Positions 1 through 6,326 are shown, counted from the stretch's first letter. The stretch: DNA of 7,200 nt from an uncultured Clostridia bacterium (GCA_947177115.1 CAMWTG010000141.1:1-7200); one strand, 5' to 3'. Notes: a model not told the origin generated them from the letters alone. Program-made: numbers and translations.

Positions 1-61
1 TCCACGCCACATTTTGACCGCCGAACTTTACCGATTTTCGAGTGTGTTGACTATATTATAA

Positions 62-102
62 GGCAGGCGCCGGAGAACCGCAACTGTTTTCCGATGCCTG
101 CC
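62..102 (-). terminator. Probable rho-independent terminator of the VTC-DUF4956 operon
   Basis: The outer arms GGCAGGC (62-68) and GCCTGCC (96-102) pair perfectly. An inner arm of eight pairs (71-78 with 86-93, one G-T wobble) closes on a 7-base loop. Read on the minus strand, the hairpin starts 8 bases after the TAA stop of the DUF4956 gene and is followed by the T/A-rich run TTATAATATAG rather than a pure T-tract. Position and stem strength support termination; the broken T-run lowers confidence. Confidence 0.6.
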
Positions 103-110
103 CCTGTATA

Positions 111-776
111 TTAAAGAGCCTCCCTGGAGGCGACTCTGCCGCAAACGATATTCAGGTTTCCATTCCTGCAGCGCAGCTCATCCATAAATACCTTGGAGGC
201 TTCGCCGTCCTTCAGGACGATACGGTACTCCAGCTCATACAGGGTGCCCATGTTGCTGGTTTTGACGCGGTCCAGCCGGGCAGAGCGGGTATATTGCCGG
301 AACAGGTCATCGAACAGCCCATCATAGTCCAGATTTTCCGGAATGGTGATCTTCAGCTCCCGCTCGTTTTCATTGCCGCCGCCAAAGCGCAGCCGGGAGA
401 GCGCCAGAACGAACAGGGCCATCACCCCGAAAAACAGGGCCGCCAACAGCACATAGCCCATGCCCGTGGCCAGGCCGATGGCCATGCCCAGGAAGATCAT
501 GCCGATCTCCTTGGCGGTGCCGGGCGTGGAGCGGAACCGGACCAGGCCGAACGCGCCCGCTACGGCAACGCCTGTGCCGATATTGCCGTTGACCAGCATA
601 ATGATGACCTGCACCACGGCAGGGAGCATGGACAGCGTAATGATAAAGCTCTGGGTGTAGCTGCTCCTGTACATGCACAGCAGGGCGATGCCGGTCCCCA
701 GCAGCAGGGAGACCGCCGTGCAGGCAGCGAATACGCCCGCGGTGATCTCCGCTCCGGTCATAATGGAATTAAGCAC
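111..776 (-). CDS. DUF4956 domain-containing integral membrane protein
   Basis: This 221-residue protein is recognised as DUF4956 by its hydrophobic N-terminal half and the conserved-looking stretch FGLVRFRSTPGTAKE (residues 77-91). Membrane segments are likely at about 11-35, 44-63, 66-79 and 91-127, followed by a soluble tail at about 135-221 that is charged and beta/alpha in character. The start is GTG at 776, because AAGGAGG sits 9 bases upstream; an internal ATG at 761 lacks such a site. The first 8 bases overlap the end of the polyphosphate polymerase gene, so the two are almost certainly co-transcribed and translationally coupled. DUF4956 proteins are commonly found beside VTC-domain proteins in bacteria. 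Their biochemical role is not established. A membrane partner or channel for the polymerase product is plausible by analogy with eukaryotic VTC complexes, but that is inference. Confidence 0.88.
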   Translation of the reverse strand: MLNSIMTGAEITAGVFAACTAVSLLLGTGIALLCMYRSSYTQSFIITLSMLPAVVQVIIMLVNGNIGTGVAVAGAFGLVRFRSTPGTAKEIGMIFLGMAIGLATGMGYVLLAALFFGVMALFVLALSRLRFGGGNENERELKITIPENLDYDGLFDDLFRQYTRSARLDRVKTSNMGTLYELEYRIVLKDGEASKVFMDELRCRNGNLNIVCGRVASREAL

Positions 777-1509
777 AGGCGCGGACCTCCTTCCGGATCG
801 TTTCAGGCAGGCCGCGGCGCAGGATATTCTGCTTATACCAGGTGCCGTATTTGGAAAAGGACGTGTGGAACGCGCCGGCCTCGCTGAGCAGGCGGGCCAG
901 CCAGACCGGGGCGGTGCCGGGGATCTTGATCTCCATCAGGATCTGATCCGGAGAAAGGATCGCCTCCCCATAGTCGCCGGCGCGCAGATCCAGCTCCCTG
1001 TCCCGCCACCGCAGGTTTGTGTCGAATGTAATGCGCAGTTCAGGATCCTCTATTCCCGCGAAGGCTGTCCGGTCATAGGCAATGTACACCTTGGGCGTTG
1101 GGTGGTAGCTGTGCATGAACCAGTCGATCTCGCGGCAGATCTGATCCTCCCGCTCCGGAGCGGCCCCGTCATGGAGGTAGGATACCGCACCGGCTGCCGT
1201 CATGATGGTGCGGCGTTTATAAACAACGCTGTCATACTTCTTTTTCAGCTCCACAAACACCTCGTTCCTGTCATCCGGAACGCCGTAGCTGCGCATCCGC
1301 AGCTTTTCCTTATAGACGGGCTTCTCCAGCGATGCCCGGATGAGCCGGTAGTCATCCGTGTCATAATAAATATTGCAGATGGTATAACGGCCAAACTCAT
1401 CGGCGCGCATATAACCTTCCATACCCGCCAGCATTGTGGCAAACTGATCCGGCGCCAGCATATACTTTTTTTCATACCGCTTAAAGCAGAATTGCATTTT
1501 TCCGGCCAT
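769..1509 (-). CDS. VTC-domain polyphosphate polymerase
   Basis: This 246-residue cytosolic protein matches the VTC (vacuolar transporter chaperone) catalytic tunnel domain along its whole length. In yeast Vtc4 this domain makes inorganic polyphosphate from ATP in a beta-barrel lined by basic residues. The expected motifs are visible in order: FKRYEKKYML (9-18), YYDTDDYRLI (48-57), KLRMRSYG (69-76, paired Arg 71/73), VELKKK (86-91), YKRR (97-100), YDRTAF (145-150), RITFDTNLRWR (159-169), MEIKIP (192-197, Glu193/Lys195) and SFSKYG (217-222, Lys220). All key basic positions and the metal-binding Glu appear kept, so an active enzyme is likely. ATG at 1509 is chosen over an upstream TTG at 1515, which would leave only 1 base after the Shine-Dalgarno. 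It is first in an operon with the DUF4956 gene. Unlike yeast Vtc4 there is no SPX or membrane domain; the neighbour may supply the membrane part (inference). Confidence 0.92.
   Translation of the reverse strand: MAGKMQFCFKRYEKKYMLAPDQFATMLAGMEGYMRADEFGRYTICNIYYDTDDYRLIRASLEKPVYKEKLRMRSYGVPDDRNEVFVELKKKYDSVVYKRRTIMTAAGAVSYLHDGAAPEREDQICREIDWFMHSYHPTPKVYIAYDRTAFAGIEDPELRITFDTNLRWRDRELDLRAGDYGEAILSPDQILMEIKIPGTAPVWLARLLSEAGAFHTSFSKYGTWYKQNILRRGLPETIRKEVRACA
786..792 (-). promoter_or_regulatory. Ribosome binding site fixing the GTG start of the DUF4956 gene
   Basis: AAGGAGG on the minus strand lies 9 bases before GTG 776, inside the last codons of the upstream polymerase gene. It selects the GTG over the ATG at 761, which would be 24 bases away. 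Confidence 0.8.
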
Positions 1510-1516
1510 AAACAAA

Positions 1517-1523
1517 CCTCCTT
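1517..1523 (-). promoter_or_regulatory. Ribosome binding site fixing the ATG start of the polymerase gene
   Basis: AAGGAGG on the minus strand lies 7 bases before ATG 1509. The in-frame TTG at 1515 is only 1 base from it and cannot be the start used with this site. Confidence 0.88.
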
Positions 1524-1539
1524 GCCGTTTTCTGGGGAC

Positions 1540-1572
1540 AGCATAACGGCTTTTCCTAAAGTGAAGCTAAAG
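1540..1572 (-). promoter_or_regulatory. Promoter of the polyphosphate operon with tandem response-regulator-like boxes
   Basis: Read on the minus strand, CTTTAGC (1572-1566), TTCA, CTTTAGG (1561-1555), nine bases, then the -10 hexamer TATGCT (1545-1540). There is no good -35 hexamer; the two boxes cover its place. Two 7-base direct repeats spaced by 4 bases, ending about 10 bases before the -10, is the known layout of PhoB pho boxes and of other OmpR-family activator sites. The leader to ATG 1509 would be about 24 bases. The same arrangement occurs at the facing promoter (1670-1702), which raises confidence. The regulator is not in the window. Confidence 0.65.
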
Positions 1573-1574
1573 AA

Positions 1575-1616
1575 CCGGTGCGGGCGCGTGAATATTTTGC
1601 ATAGCCAATGCACCGG
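1575..1616. repeat. 7-base inverted repeat in the divergent intergenic region
   Basis: CCGGTGC (1575-1581) and GCACCGG (1610-1616) are perfect inverted copies separated by 28 bases, just upstream of the minus-strand boxes. It could be an operator, but a 7-base pair at this distance can occur by chance in GC-rich DNA. Confidence 0.25.
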
Positions 1617-1669
1617 AGAAGGGGAACATCAGATGTACCGGCTATAAACCCGCCAAAGCCGCTCCCCGC

Positions 1670-1702
1670 CTTTAGGTGTCCTTTAGGTTTGACGGATATA
1701 AA
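1670..1702 (+). promoter_or_regulatory. Promoter of the lipoprotein gene with tandem response-regulator-like boxes
   Basis: CTTTAGG (1670-1676), TGTC, CTTTAGG (1681-1687), nine bases, then TATAAA (1697-1702) as -10. A TTGACG at 1689-1694 is too close to this -10 to serve as its -35, so the boxes appear to replace the -35, as in activator-dependent PhoB/OmpR-type promoters. The transcript would start near 1709, giving a leader of about 36 bases with AAGGAGG at 1731-1737. Spacing within the boxes and to the -10 is identical to the facing promoter. Confidence 0.68.
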
Positions 1703-1744
1703 TAGCGCAGGCCACGGAACAAAGAATCACAAGGAGGTTTTCTT

Positions 1745-3805
1745 ATGAAATATCCCACGAGACAGATGGCCCTGCTCCTCTGCGCGGCCATTCTGCTGCT
1801 TTCCGCCTGCGGCGCAAAGGGCATCGAAGCGGAGAGCGGCGATCCCCCCCAGGCAGAGGCGCCTGCGGCGCCGGCAAGCGCCAACGCGGCGGCTGTGCGC
1901 ACCCCCTCCGTTCTGGATCTGACGGAGGCCACCGTGATCACGCTCTCCGGCGGCGGCGCGTCCGTTGAGGGCAGCGGCGCGGCGGCGGAGGGAGGCGTGG
2001 TCACCATCACAGCCGCCGGCATCTACGCGGTCAGCGGCTCCCTGGAGGACGGCCGCATCATCGTCAACGCCCCCAAGGAGGATGTGACGGTGGCGCTGAA
2101 CGGCGCGGACATCGCCTGCTCCTATGGCAGCCCCCTGTACATCTATAAGGCCGGTACGGCTACCGTGCATCTTGTGGAGGGGACGAAAAACACCCTGGCG
2201 GACGGCGCCAGCTACACCTATGACGATGCCTATTCCTCCGCGGCGGACGAGGAACCCAACGCCTGCCTGTACAGCAAGGCGGATCTGGTGATCGAGGGCG
2301 CGGGAGAGCTGGAGGTGACGGCCAGCTTCGACAATGGCATCACCAGCAAGGATACGCTGCAAATTTACGATGCCCGCATCTCTGTCAGCGCGGTCAACAA
2401 CGGCATCAACGGCAAGGACTCCCATACCATTGACAGCGCGGACATCACCGTGACCTGCGGCGGCGATGCCATCCGCTCCACCAACGATACGGACGGAACG
2501 CTGGGCTGGATCAGCATATCCAACGCCGCGCTGGATCTGACCGCCGGCGAGGACGGCATCCAGGCGGAAACCGCCCTGACCATGTCCGATGGCAGCTACC
2601 GCGTCACCTCCGGCGGCGGCAGCGGCGTACAGCCCTCCGATGATACCAGCGCCAAGGGCCTCAAGGCGGGAACGGTCCTGACCCTGACCGGCGGAGCGTA
2701 TACCCTGGACTGCTCCGATGACGCGATACACTCCAATGGGGACGTGGCGGTTTCCGGCGGCAGCTATACCATTTCCACCGGCGATGACGCCCTGCACGCC
2801 GATGAGGGTCTGACCGTGTCCGGCGGGGAGATCGATATTCTGGCCTCCTACGAAGGGCTGGAGGGCACCACCGTCACCGTGCTGGACGGGACGATCCGCA
2901 TCGTGTCCTCGGACGATGGCGTGAACGCGGCGGGCGGCGCGGACAGCAGCGGCTTCGGCGGCTTTGGCCGCGGGAACACCTTCGGCGGCAGCGATCCCAA
3001 CGCTTATATTGATATTTCCGGCGGATATCTGGTAGTGCAGGCAGGCGGCGATGGCCTGGACTCCAACGGAAACGCCGTCATATCCGGCGGTACTGTGATC
3101 GTGTCCAGCACCGGCCAGGCCGATGGCGCGCTGGACTACGATGGCTCCTTTACCCTGTCCGGCGGCACGCTCCTTGCCGCCAGCAGCGGGAATATGGCCC
3201 AATTTCCCAGCGAGGCCAGCCAATACACCCTTTCTCTCGGCTTTAATGGCGCCCTTCCGGCGGGGACCTATGTCAGTCTTGCGGGCGAGGATCAGAGCTT
3301 TGTATGGGAACTGCCGGCCAGCGCGAACAATATTGTGTTTTCCTCCCCTGACCTGGAGGGCGGCGCGGCCTATACGGTCTCCTATGGCGGCGAATACAGC
3401 GGCCAGTCCGTTGACGGCATCTGTTCCGGCGGCGCCTATTCCGGCGGTACGGAGCTGACGGTGCTGACGCTTTCGGACTATATCACAACCTATGGAAACA
3501 CCGGTATGGGGAACATGGGCGGCAGACCGGGCGGAGGCATGGGCGGCAGGCCGGACGGAGACATGAGCGGCATGCCGGACGGAGACATGGGTGACAGGCT
3601 GGATGGAGGCATGGGCGGCAGACCGGACGGAGACATGGGCGGCGAGCCTTGGGGAAGCCGGGACGGATCGCCGGAGGACGGCGCGGCGCCCGGAGACAAT
3701 GGCATGCCGGAAGGCCAGCGGAGCCCCGGCAGACAGGGCGGCATGCCGCCGGAAGAGGATGCGGGCCGGGGAGAGCCGCCTGAAGACGGCTTTCCCGGCA
3801 TCTGA
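1745..3805 (+). CDS. Cthe_2159-type carbohydrate-binding beta-helix lipoprotein
   Basis: This 686-residue exported protein starts at ATG 1745, with AAGGAGG 7 bases upstream. The signal peptide (1-21) ends in the lipobox LSAC, with Cys22 as the lipid-anchored residue. An Ala/Pro-rich linker follows to about 52. From about 80 to 520 the chain is built of short beta strands separated by acidic turns: GGDAIRS (~240), AGEDGIQAE (~268), SDDAIHSNGD (~324), TGDDALHADEG (~346), SSDDGVNAAGG (~388), AGGDGLDSNGN (~433) and ADGALDYDG (~459). This pattern resembles the pectate-lyase-like, calcium-binding beta helix of the Cthe_2159 family (DUF4353 type), known to bind cellulose and pectin-like glycans; no catalytic residues are recognised. 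Residues ~591-638 are Met-Gly-Asp repeats and the tail to 686 is disordered, rich in Gly, Pro, Glu and Asp. It is probably anchored outside the membrane. The shared promoter design with the divergent polyphosphate operon suggests a common role at the envelope. Confidence 0.85.
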   Translation: MKYPTRQMALLLCAAILLLSACGAKGIEAESGDPPQAEAPAAPASANAAAVRTPSVLDLTEATVITLSGGGASVEGSGAAAEGGVVTITAAGIYAVSGSLEDGRIIVNAPKEDVTVALNGADIACSYGSPLYIYKAGTATVHLVEGTKNTLADGASYTYDDAYSSAADEEPNACLYSKADLVIEGAGELEVTASFDNGITSKDTLQIYDARISVSAVNNGINGKDSHTIDSADITVTCGGDAIRSTNDTDGTLGWISISNAALDLTAGEDGIQAETALTMSDGSYRVTSGGGSGVQPSDDTSAKGLKAGTVLTLTGGAYTLDCSDDAIHSNGDVAVSGGSYTISTGDDALHADEGLTVSGGEIDILASYEGLEGTTVTVLDGTIRIVSSDDGVNAAGGADSSGFGGFGRGNTFGGSDPNAYIDISGGYLVVQAGGDGLDSNGNAVISGGTVIVSSTGQADGALDYDGSFTLSGGTLLAASSGNMAQFPSEASQYTLSLGFNGALPAGTYVSLAGEDQSFVWELPASANNIVFSSPDLEGGAAYTVSYGGEYSGQSVDGICSGGAYSGGTELTVLTLSDYITTYGNTGMGNMGGRPGGGMGGRPDGDMSGMPDGDMGDRLDGGMGGRPDGDMGGEPWGSRDGSPEDGAAPGDNGMPEGQRSPGRQGGMPPEEDAGRGEPPEDGFPGI
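3515..3658 (+). repeat. 24-base tandem repeat coding eight-residue Met-Gly-Asp-Pro units
   Basis: There are five in-frame 24-base units (3515, 3539, 3563, 3587, 3611) and a sixth diverged unit (3635-3658). They encode MGGRPGGG, MGGRPDGD, MSGMPDGD, MGDRLDGG, MGGRPDGD and MGGEPWGS. Units 2 and 5 encode the same peptide and differ by a silent AGG/AGA change. The stretch lies in the disordered C-terminal part of the lipoprotein and is likely to vary in copy number by slippage. Confidence 0.9.
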
Positions 3806-3887
3806 TGGATAGCCGGCCACGAAAATCAATTTTGCAACACAGATCCTGCCGTAAAAATCGATCCCCCTTGGTCCCGACCGGTTTTGG

Positions 3888-3916
3888 TTGCTTTTCCGCC
3901 AGCGTTGTGATACAAT
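3888..3916 (+). promoter_or_regulatory. Promoter of the recombinase gene
   Basis: TTGCTT (3888-3893), a 17-base spacer, and TACAAT (3911-3916) preceded by TG at 3908-3909 (extended -10). A start near 3923 would give a leader of about 26 bases to ATG 3949. The recombinase therefore seems to be transcribed independently of the lipoprotein gene. Confidence 0.65.
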
Positions 3917-3936
3917 GTTATCTGCAAAACGCAAGC

Positions 3937-3941
3937 AGGAG
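3937..3941 (+). promoter_or_regulatory. Ribosome binding site fixing the recombinase start
   Basis: AGGAG lies 7 bases before ATG 3949. The reading frame is open back to 3805, but the extra 48 codons lie upstream of the promoter -10, have no binding site and do not resemble a recombinase N-terminus. Confidence 0.8.
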
Positions 3942-3948
3942 ATATGTC

Positions 3949-6066
3949 ATGATTGAAAAATGCAGCATCGCCGGTTACTGCCGCATCTCCGTGGATGAGG
4001 AACTGGATCGGGACAACACCTCCATCGAAAATCAAAAAGCCATTATAGAGGACTTCGTAAAACACCGGTTCCCTGACTCCACCTTGACCTTCTACGAGGA
4101 CCGCGACCGCTCCGGCTACACCTTTGAGCAGCGGGAGGGATACCAGGTCATGCGCCGGGAGCTGGTATCCCACCGGAAGGACATTCTCATCGTCAAGGAC
4201 TTCTCCCGCTTCTCCCGCCGGAACAGCCGGGGTCTGGTGGAGCTGGAAGACCTCCGCGATGCAGGCGTCCGCATCATCTCCATCGGCGACAACATCGACT
4301 TCCCCAACGATGATGACTGGCTGAAGATCCAGTTCCAGTTTCTCATCAACGAAATGCCCGTCACCGATGCCAGCAAGAAAGTCAGATCCGTCATCAAACG
4401 CCGCCAGCAGGACGGCAAATGGATCTGCGCCGCCCCCTACGGCTATATTGTCAACAAGCGCCAGGAGTTTGAGGCCATCCCCGCCGAAGCGGACATTGTG
4501 CGCCGCATCTACCAGCTCTATATCGAAGGCTGGGGCTACAAACGCATTGCCAACCAGCTCACGGACGAGGGCATCCCCACCCCCCGCATGGCGGAGCAGG
4601 AGCGGAAGCTGGCCGCCGGAGACGAATACCGCCGCGCCGTAAAGCCCGCCTGGTCCATTGTCACAGTGCAGGGCATTCTGGCCAACGATTTCTACACCGG
4701 CACCCTCCGCCAGGGCAAATACACCCGAAAAAAGATCAACGGCAAGGACATGCGCCGGGACGAATCAGACCATATCGTCATTGAACACCACCACCAGGCC
4801 ATCATCAGCTACCGCACCTTCGCCGCGGTAAAGGCCCTGCGGGAAGGCCGCTCCACCAATCATTACCGGGGTCAGAAGAAGTACGACAACAGTTATTCCG
4901 GATTCCTGGTGTGCGGCGACTGCGGCAGCCCCATGTTCTCCATGAGCCGGAAGGGCAGGCCGGAGGCTTACCGCTGCGGCGAGTACCACCGCCGGGGCGT
5001 GAAGGGCTGCACCAGCCATCACATCCGGGCGGACAGGCTGGACGAGCTGCTGAAAATCTACGTCCAGAGGGTCAAAGACAACTCCGCCGTTATGCTGGAC
5101 CGTCTCAACGCGGATCTCTCCAGGGAGGCGGAGGACGTAGCGGAAACCGAGAGAGCCGCCGAACATCTGGAAACCATCCTGTCCGGCCTTCAGGAGGAGC
5201 TGAAAGCCACCAAGCGCCAGCGCGTCCGGGACATCATGAAGCACCCGGACCGGGAGGAGGCTCTGGAGGAGACTTACGATGAACTGGAGAGCGACCTGCT
5301 CCGCCGGATGGAGGGCATCCGGAACCAGATCGCCCTGACGGAGAACAAGCGCAGCGCCATCATTCAGGTCAACCGCGCGGCCAAAACCGCCATGGACGTT
5401 TTTGATGATATTTTAAATAAAGATAAGCTGGACCGCAGCGACCTCCAGCTCATCATACAGAAGATCAAGGTCTATGAGGACCGCCTTGAGATCCACCTGA
5501 GGGCGGACGTTGACAGCCTCCTCCGCTCCGGCGGGCTGTCCGCAGGAACGCAGCTCGTCCAGAGCGCCGCAGGCCGTCCCGACAAGATTTTCTATACCAA
5601 TATTATCAGTGACGGCGACCCGCTGGAGATTTACACCAGCCGGGAGGGCGAGGTCATTTTTAAGAAGTATTCCCTCATGGGCGGACTGGATGACTTTGCC
5701 GCCCAGTTCTGCGAAACCCTGTCCAAGAGCTGCGGCGCTATCACCGCCGTGACGGACCGGGATTCCGTCATCGCCGTGGCCGGCGGCGGCAAACGGGACC
5801 TGCTGGGCAAGCGCATCAGCCCCCAGCTGGAGCAGATCATGGAGGACCGGCGGATCTACCAGCATGCCGGGGAGGAGCGCAGCGTGTTTGTCACCGAATC
5901 CGGCGACAAGTACCACGCCGCTGTGGCCGCGCCCATCATCTCCGAGGGAGACGTATTGGGTCTGGTTCTGTTCGTGGAGGACGGCGAAAATCAGGTTACC
6001 GGTGAGACCGAGTACAAGCTGGCCCAGACCATCGCGGCGTTCTTAGGCAAGCATATGGAGAGCTGA
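3949..6066 (+). CDS. Large serine recombinase fused to a SpoVT-like C-terminal sensor domain
   Basis: This is a 705-residue protein. The resolvase domain covers about 5-150, with AGYCRIS giving catalytic Ser14 and Arg12, then R62 in GYTFEQR and DFSRFSR (84-90). A recombinase DNA-binding domain follows (~165-280), then a zinc ribbon with C322, C325, C343 and C354, and a coiled coil (~375-475) typical of integrases that control synapsis. The usual C-terminal stretch VYEDRLEIHLRADVDSLLRSG ends near 528, where comparable transposon recombinases (TnpX/Tn4451-like group) end. After a short linker, 544-705 match SpoVT from about its residue 19 to its end: GDPLEI (556-561), GEVIFKKYS (567-575), DRDSVIAVAGGGK (603-615) and a final helix FLGKHMES. 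So the last part of the AbrB-like hairpin and the whole GAF-like domain are present. No in-frame start codon with a binding site occurs at the junction, so it is translated as one protein. It may catalyse excision or integration under small-molecule or sporulation control (inference). No attachment sites found. Confidence 0.93.
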   Translation: MIEKCSIAGYCRISVDEELDRDNTSIENQKAIIEDFVKHRFPDSTLTFYEDRDRSGYTFEQREGYQVMRRELVSHRKDILIVKDFSRFSRRNSRGLVELEDLRDAGVRIISIGDNIDFPNDDDWLKIQFQFLINEMPVTDASKKVRSVIKRRQQDGKWICAAPYGYIVNKRQEFEAIPAEADIVRRIYQLYIEGWGYKRIANQLTDEGIPTPRMAEQERKLAAGDEYRRAVKPAWSIVTVQGILANDFYTGTLRQGKYTRKKINGKDMRRDESDHIVIEHHHQAIISYRTFAAVKALREGRSTNHYRGQKKYDNSYSGFLVCGDCGSPMFSMSRKGRPEAYRCGEYHRRGVKGCTSHHIRADRLDELLKIYVQRVKDNSAVMLDRLNADLSREAEDVAETERAAEHLETILSGLQEELKATKRQRVRDIMKHPDREEALEETYDELESDLLRRMEGIRNQIALTENKRSAIIQVNRAAKTAMDVFDDILNKDKLDRSDLQLIIQKIKVYEDRLEIHLRADVDSLLRSGGLSAGTQLVQSAAGRPDKIFYTNIISDGDPLEIYTSREGEVIFKKYSLMGGLDDFAAQFCETLSKSCGAITAVTDRDSVIAVAGGGKRDLLGKRISPQLEQIMEDRRIYQHAGEERSVFVTESGDKYHAAVAAPIISEGDVLGLVLFVEDGENQVTGETEYKLAQTIAAFLGKHMES

Positions 6067-6079
6067 GCCCTGCGGCGAA

Positions 6080-6116
6080 AGGCGGCACAGCCGGGAGAAC
6101 CCCGTCTGTGCCGCCT
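6080..6116 (+). terminator. Strong hairpin after the recombinase gene, possible terminator
   Basis: AGGCGGCACAG (6080-6090) pairs perfectly with CTGTGCCGCCT (6106-6116), and an inner CGGG/CCCG stem (6092-6095 with 6101-6104) closes on AGAAC. It begins 13 bases after the TGA stop. No T-run follows, so it may be a weak or factor-assisted terminator, or mainly protect the mRNA end. Confidence 0.5.
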
Positions 6117-6162
6117 CTGTATGCCAAAAAAGCGGCTGTGCCGGCTATAAGCGCCCCGCAAT

Positions 6163-6191
6163 TTGACAGCCTTGCGGATCCATGGTATGAT
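6163..6191 (+). promoter_or_regulatory. Near-consensus promoter of the exporter gene
   Basis: TTGACA (6163-6168, perfect -35), a 17-base spacer and TATGAT (6186-6191, five of six), with an extended TG at 6183-6184. It is the best promoter match in the window. The start near 6198 gives a leader of about 147 bases before ATG 6345. Confidence 0.8.
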
Positions 6192-6241
6192 GAATAAAAC
6201 AATTCCTTCCAAACGGAAAGGCCGGAAGTAACAGTTGCCAT

Positions 6242-6279
6242 GTTTTGCGGCTGCCGCTGTTTGCAGCGGCGGGCAAAAC
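6242..6279 (+). other. Leader hairpin 1 upstream of the exporter gene
   Basis: The inner stem GCCGCTG (6253-6259) / CAGCGGC (6264-6270) closes on TTTG. The outer stem GTTTTGC (6242-6248) / GCAAAAC (6273-6279) is separated from it by a 4/2-base internal loop. AGTTG (6233-6237) / CAACT (6289-6293) can extend it. No T-run follows, so it is not a standard terminator. I do not recognise it as a known riboswitch class. Confidence 0.6.
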
Positions 6280-6295
6280 GGCTTTCGTCAACTTT

Positions 6296-6326
6296 ATGAT
6301 TTCCCAATGTTTCATTCGGAAATCAT
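6296..6326 (+). other. Leader hairpin 2 just before the exporter ribosome binding site
   Basis: ATGATTTCC (6296-6304) pairs perfectly over 9 bases with GGAAATCAT (6318-6326) around a 13-base loop. It ends 7 bases before the GGGAGG site (6334-6339), close enough to influence ribosome access. Confidence 0.55.

Noticed and set aside
55..83. Minus-strand promoter-like pair TTGCGG (83-78), 17 bases, TATAAT (60-55).
   Set aside because: The -10 is perfect, but the -35 is weak and the whole lies inside the operon terminator and its A/T tail. No gene start is visible to the left in the window. It remains possible for a gene beyond position 1.
673..1647. Long plus-strand open frame opposite the VTC gene.
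   Set aside because: It has no family resemblance and no ribosome binding site; the minus-strand VTC motifs explain the region fully.
3795..3816. Small hairpin CCGGC / GCCGG at the lipoprotein stop codon as a terminator.
   Set aside because: It has only five pairs with a 12-base loop and no T-run, and it overlaps the coding end. Too weak to call.
1727..3934. Long open frame on the minus strand opposite the lipoprotein gene (735 codons).
   Set aside because: Its translation is a low-complexity Ala/Gly/Arg/His mix, an artefact of GC-rich codons on the other strand. The plus-strand gene has a ribosome binding site, signal peptide and recognised family.
3805..3948. N-terminal extension of the recombinase frame by 48 codons back to 3805.
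   Set aside because: It crosses the recombinase promoter, has no ribosome binding site and does not resemble resolvase sequence. ATG 3949 has AGGAG 7 bases upstream and puts the catalytic motif at the usual distance.
1638..6150. Direct repeat CCGGCTATAA at 1638-1647 and 6141-6150, which would bracket the lipoprotein and recombinase like att sites.
   Set aside because: Ten-base repeats are expected by chance many times in 7.2 kb of GC-rich DNA. The left copy lies in the shared regulatory region, and separating the lipoprotein from its matching promoter partner makes little sense.
6190..6231. 13-codon leader peptide MNKTIPSKRKGRK upstream of the exporter.
   Set aside because: Its ATG overlaps the -10 hexamer and lies before the predicted transcript start, and it has no ribosome binding site.
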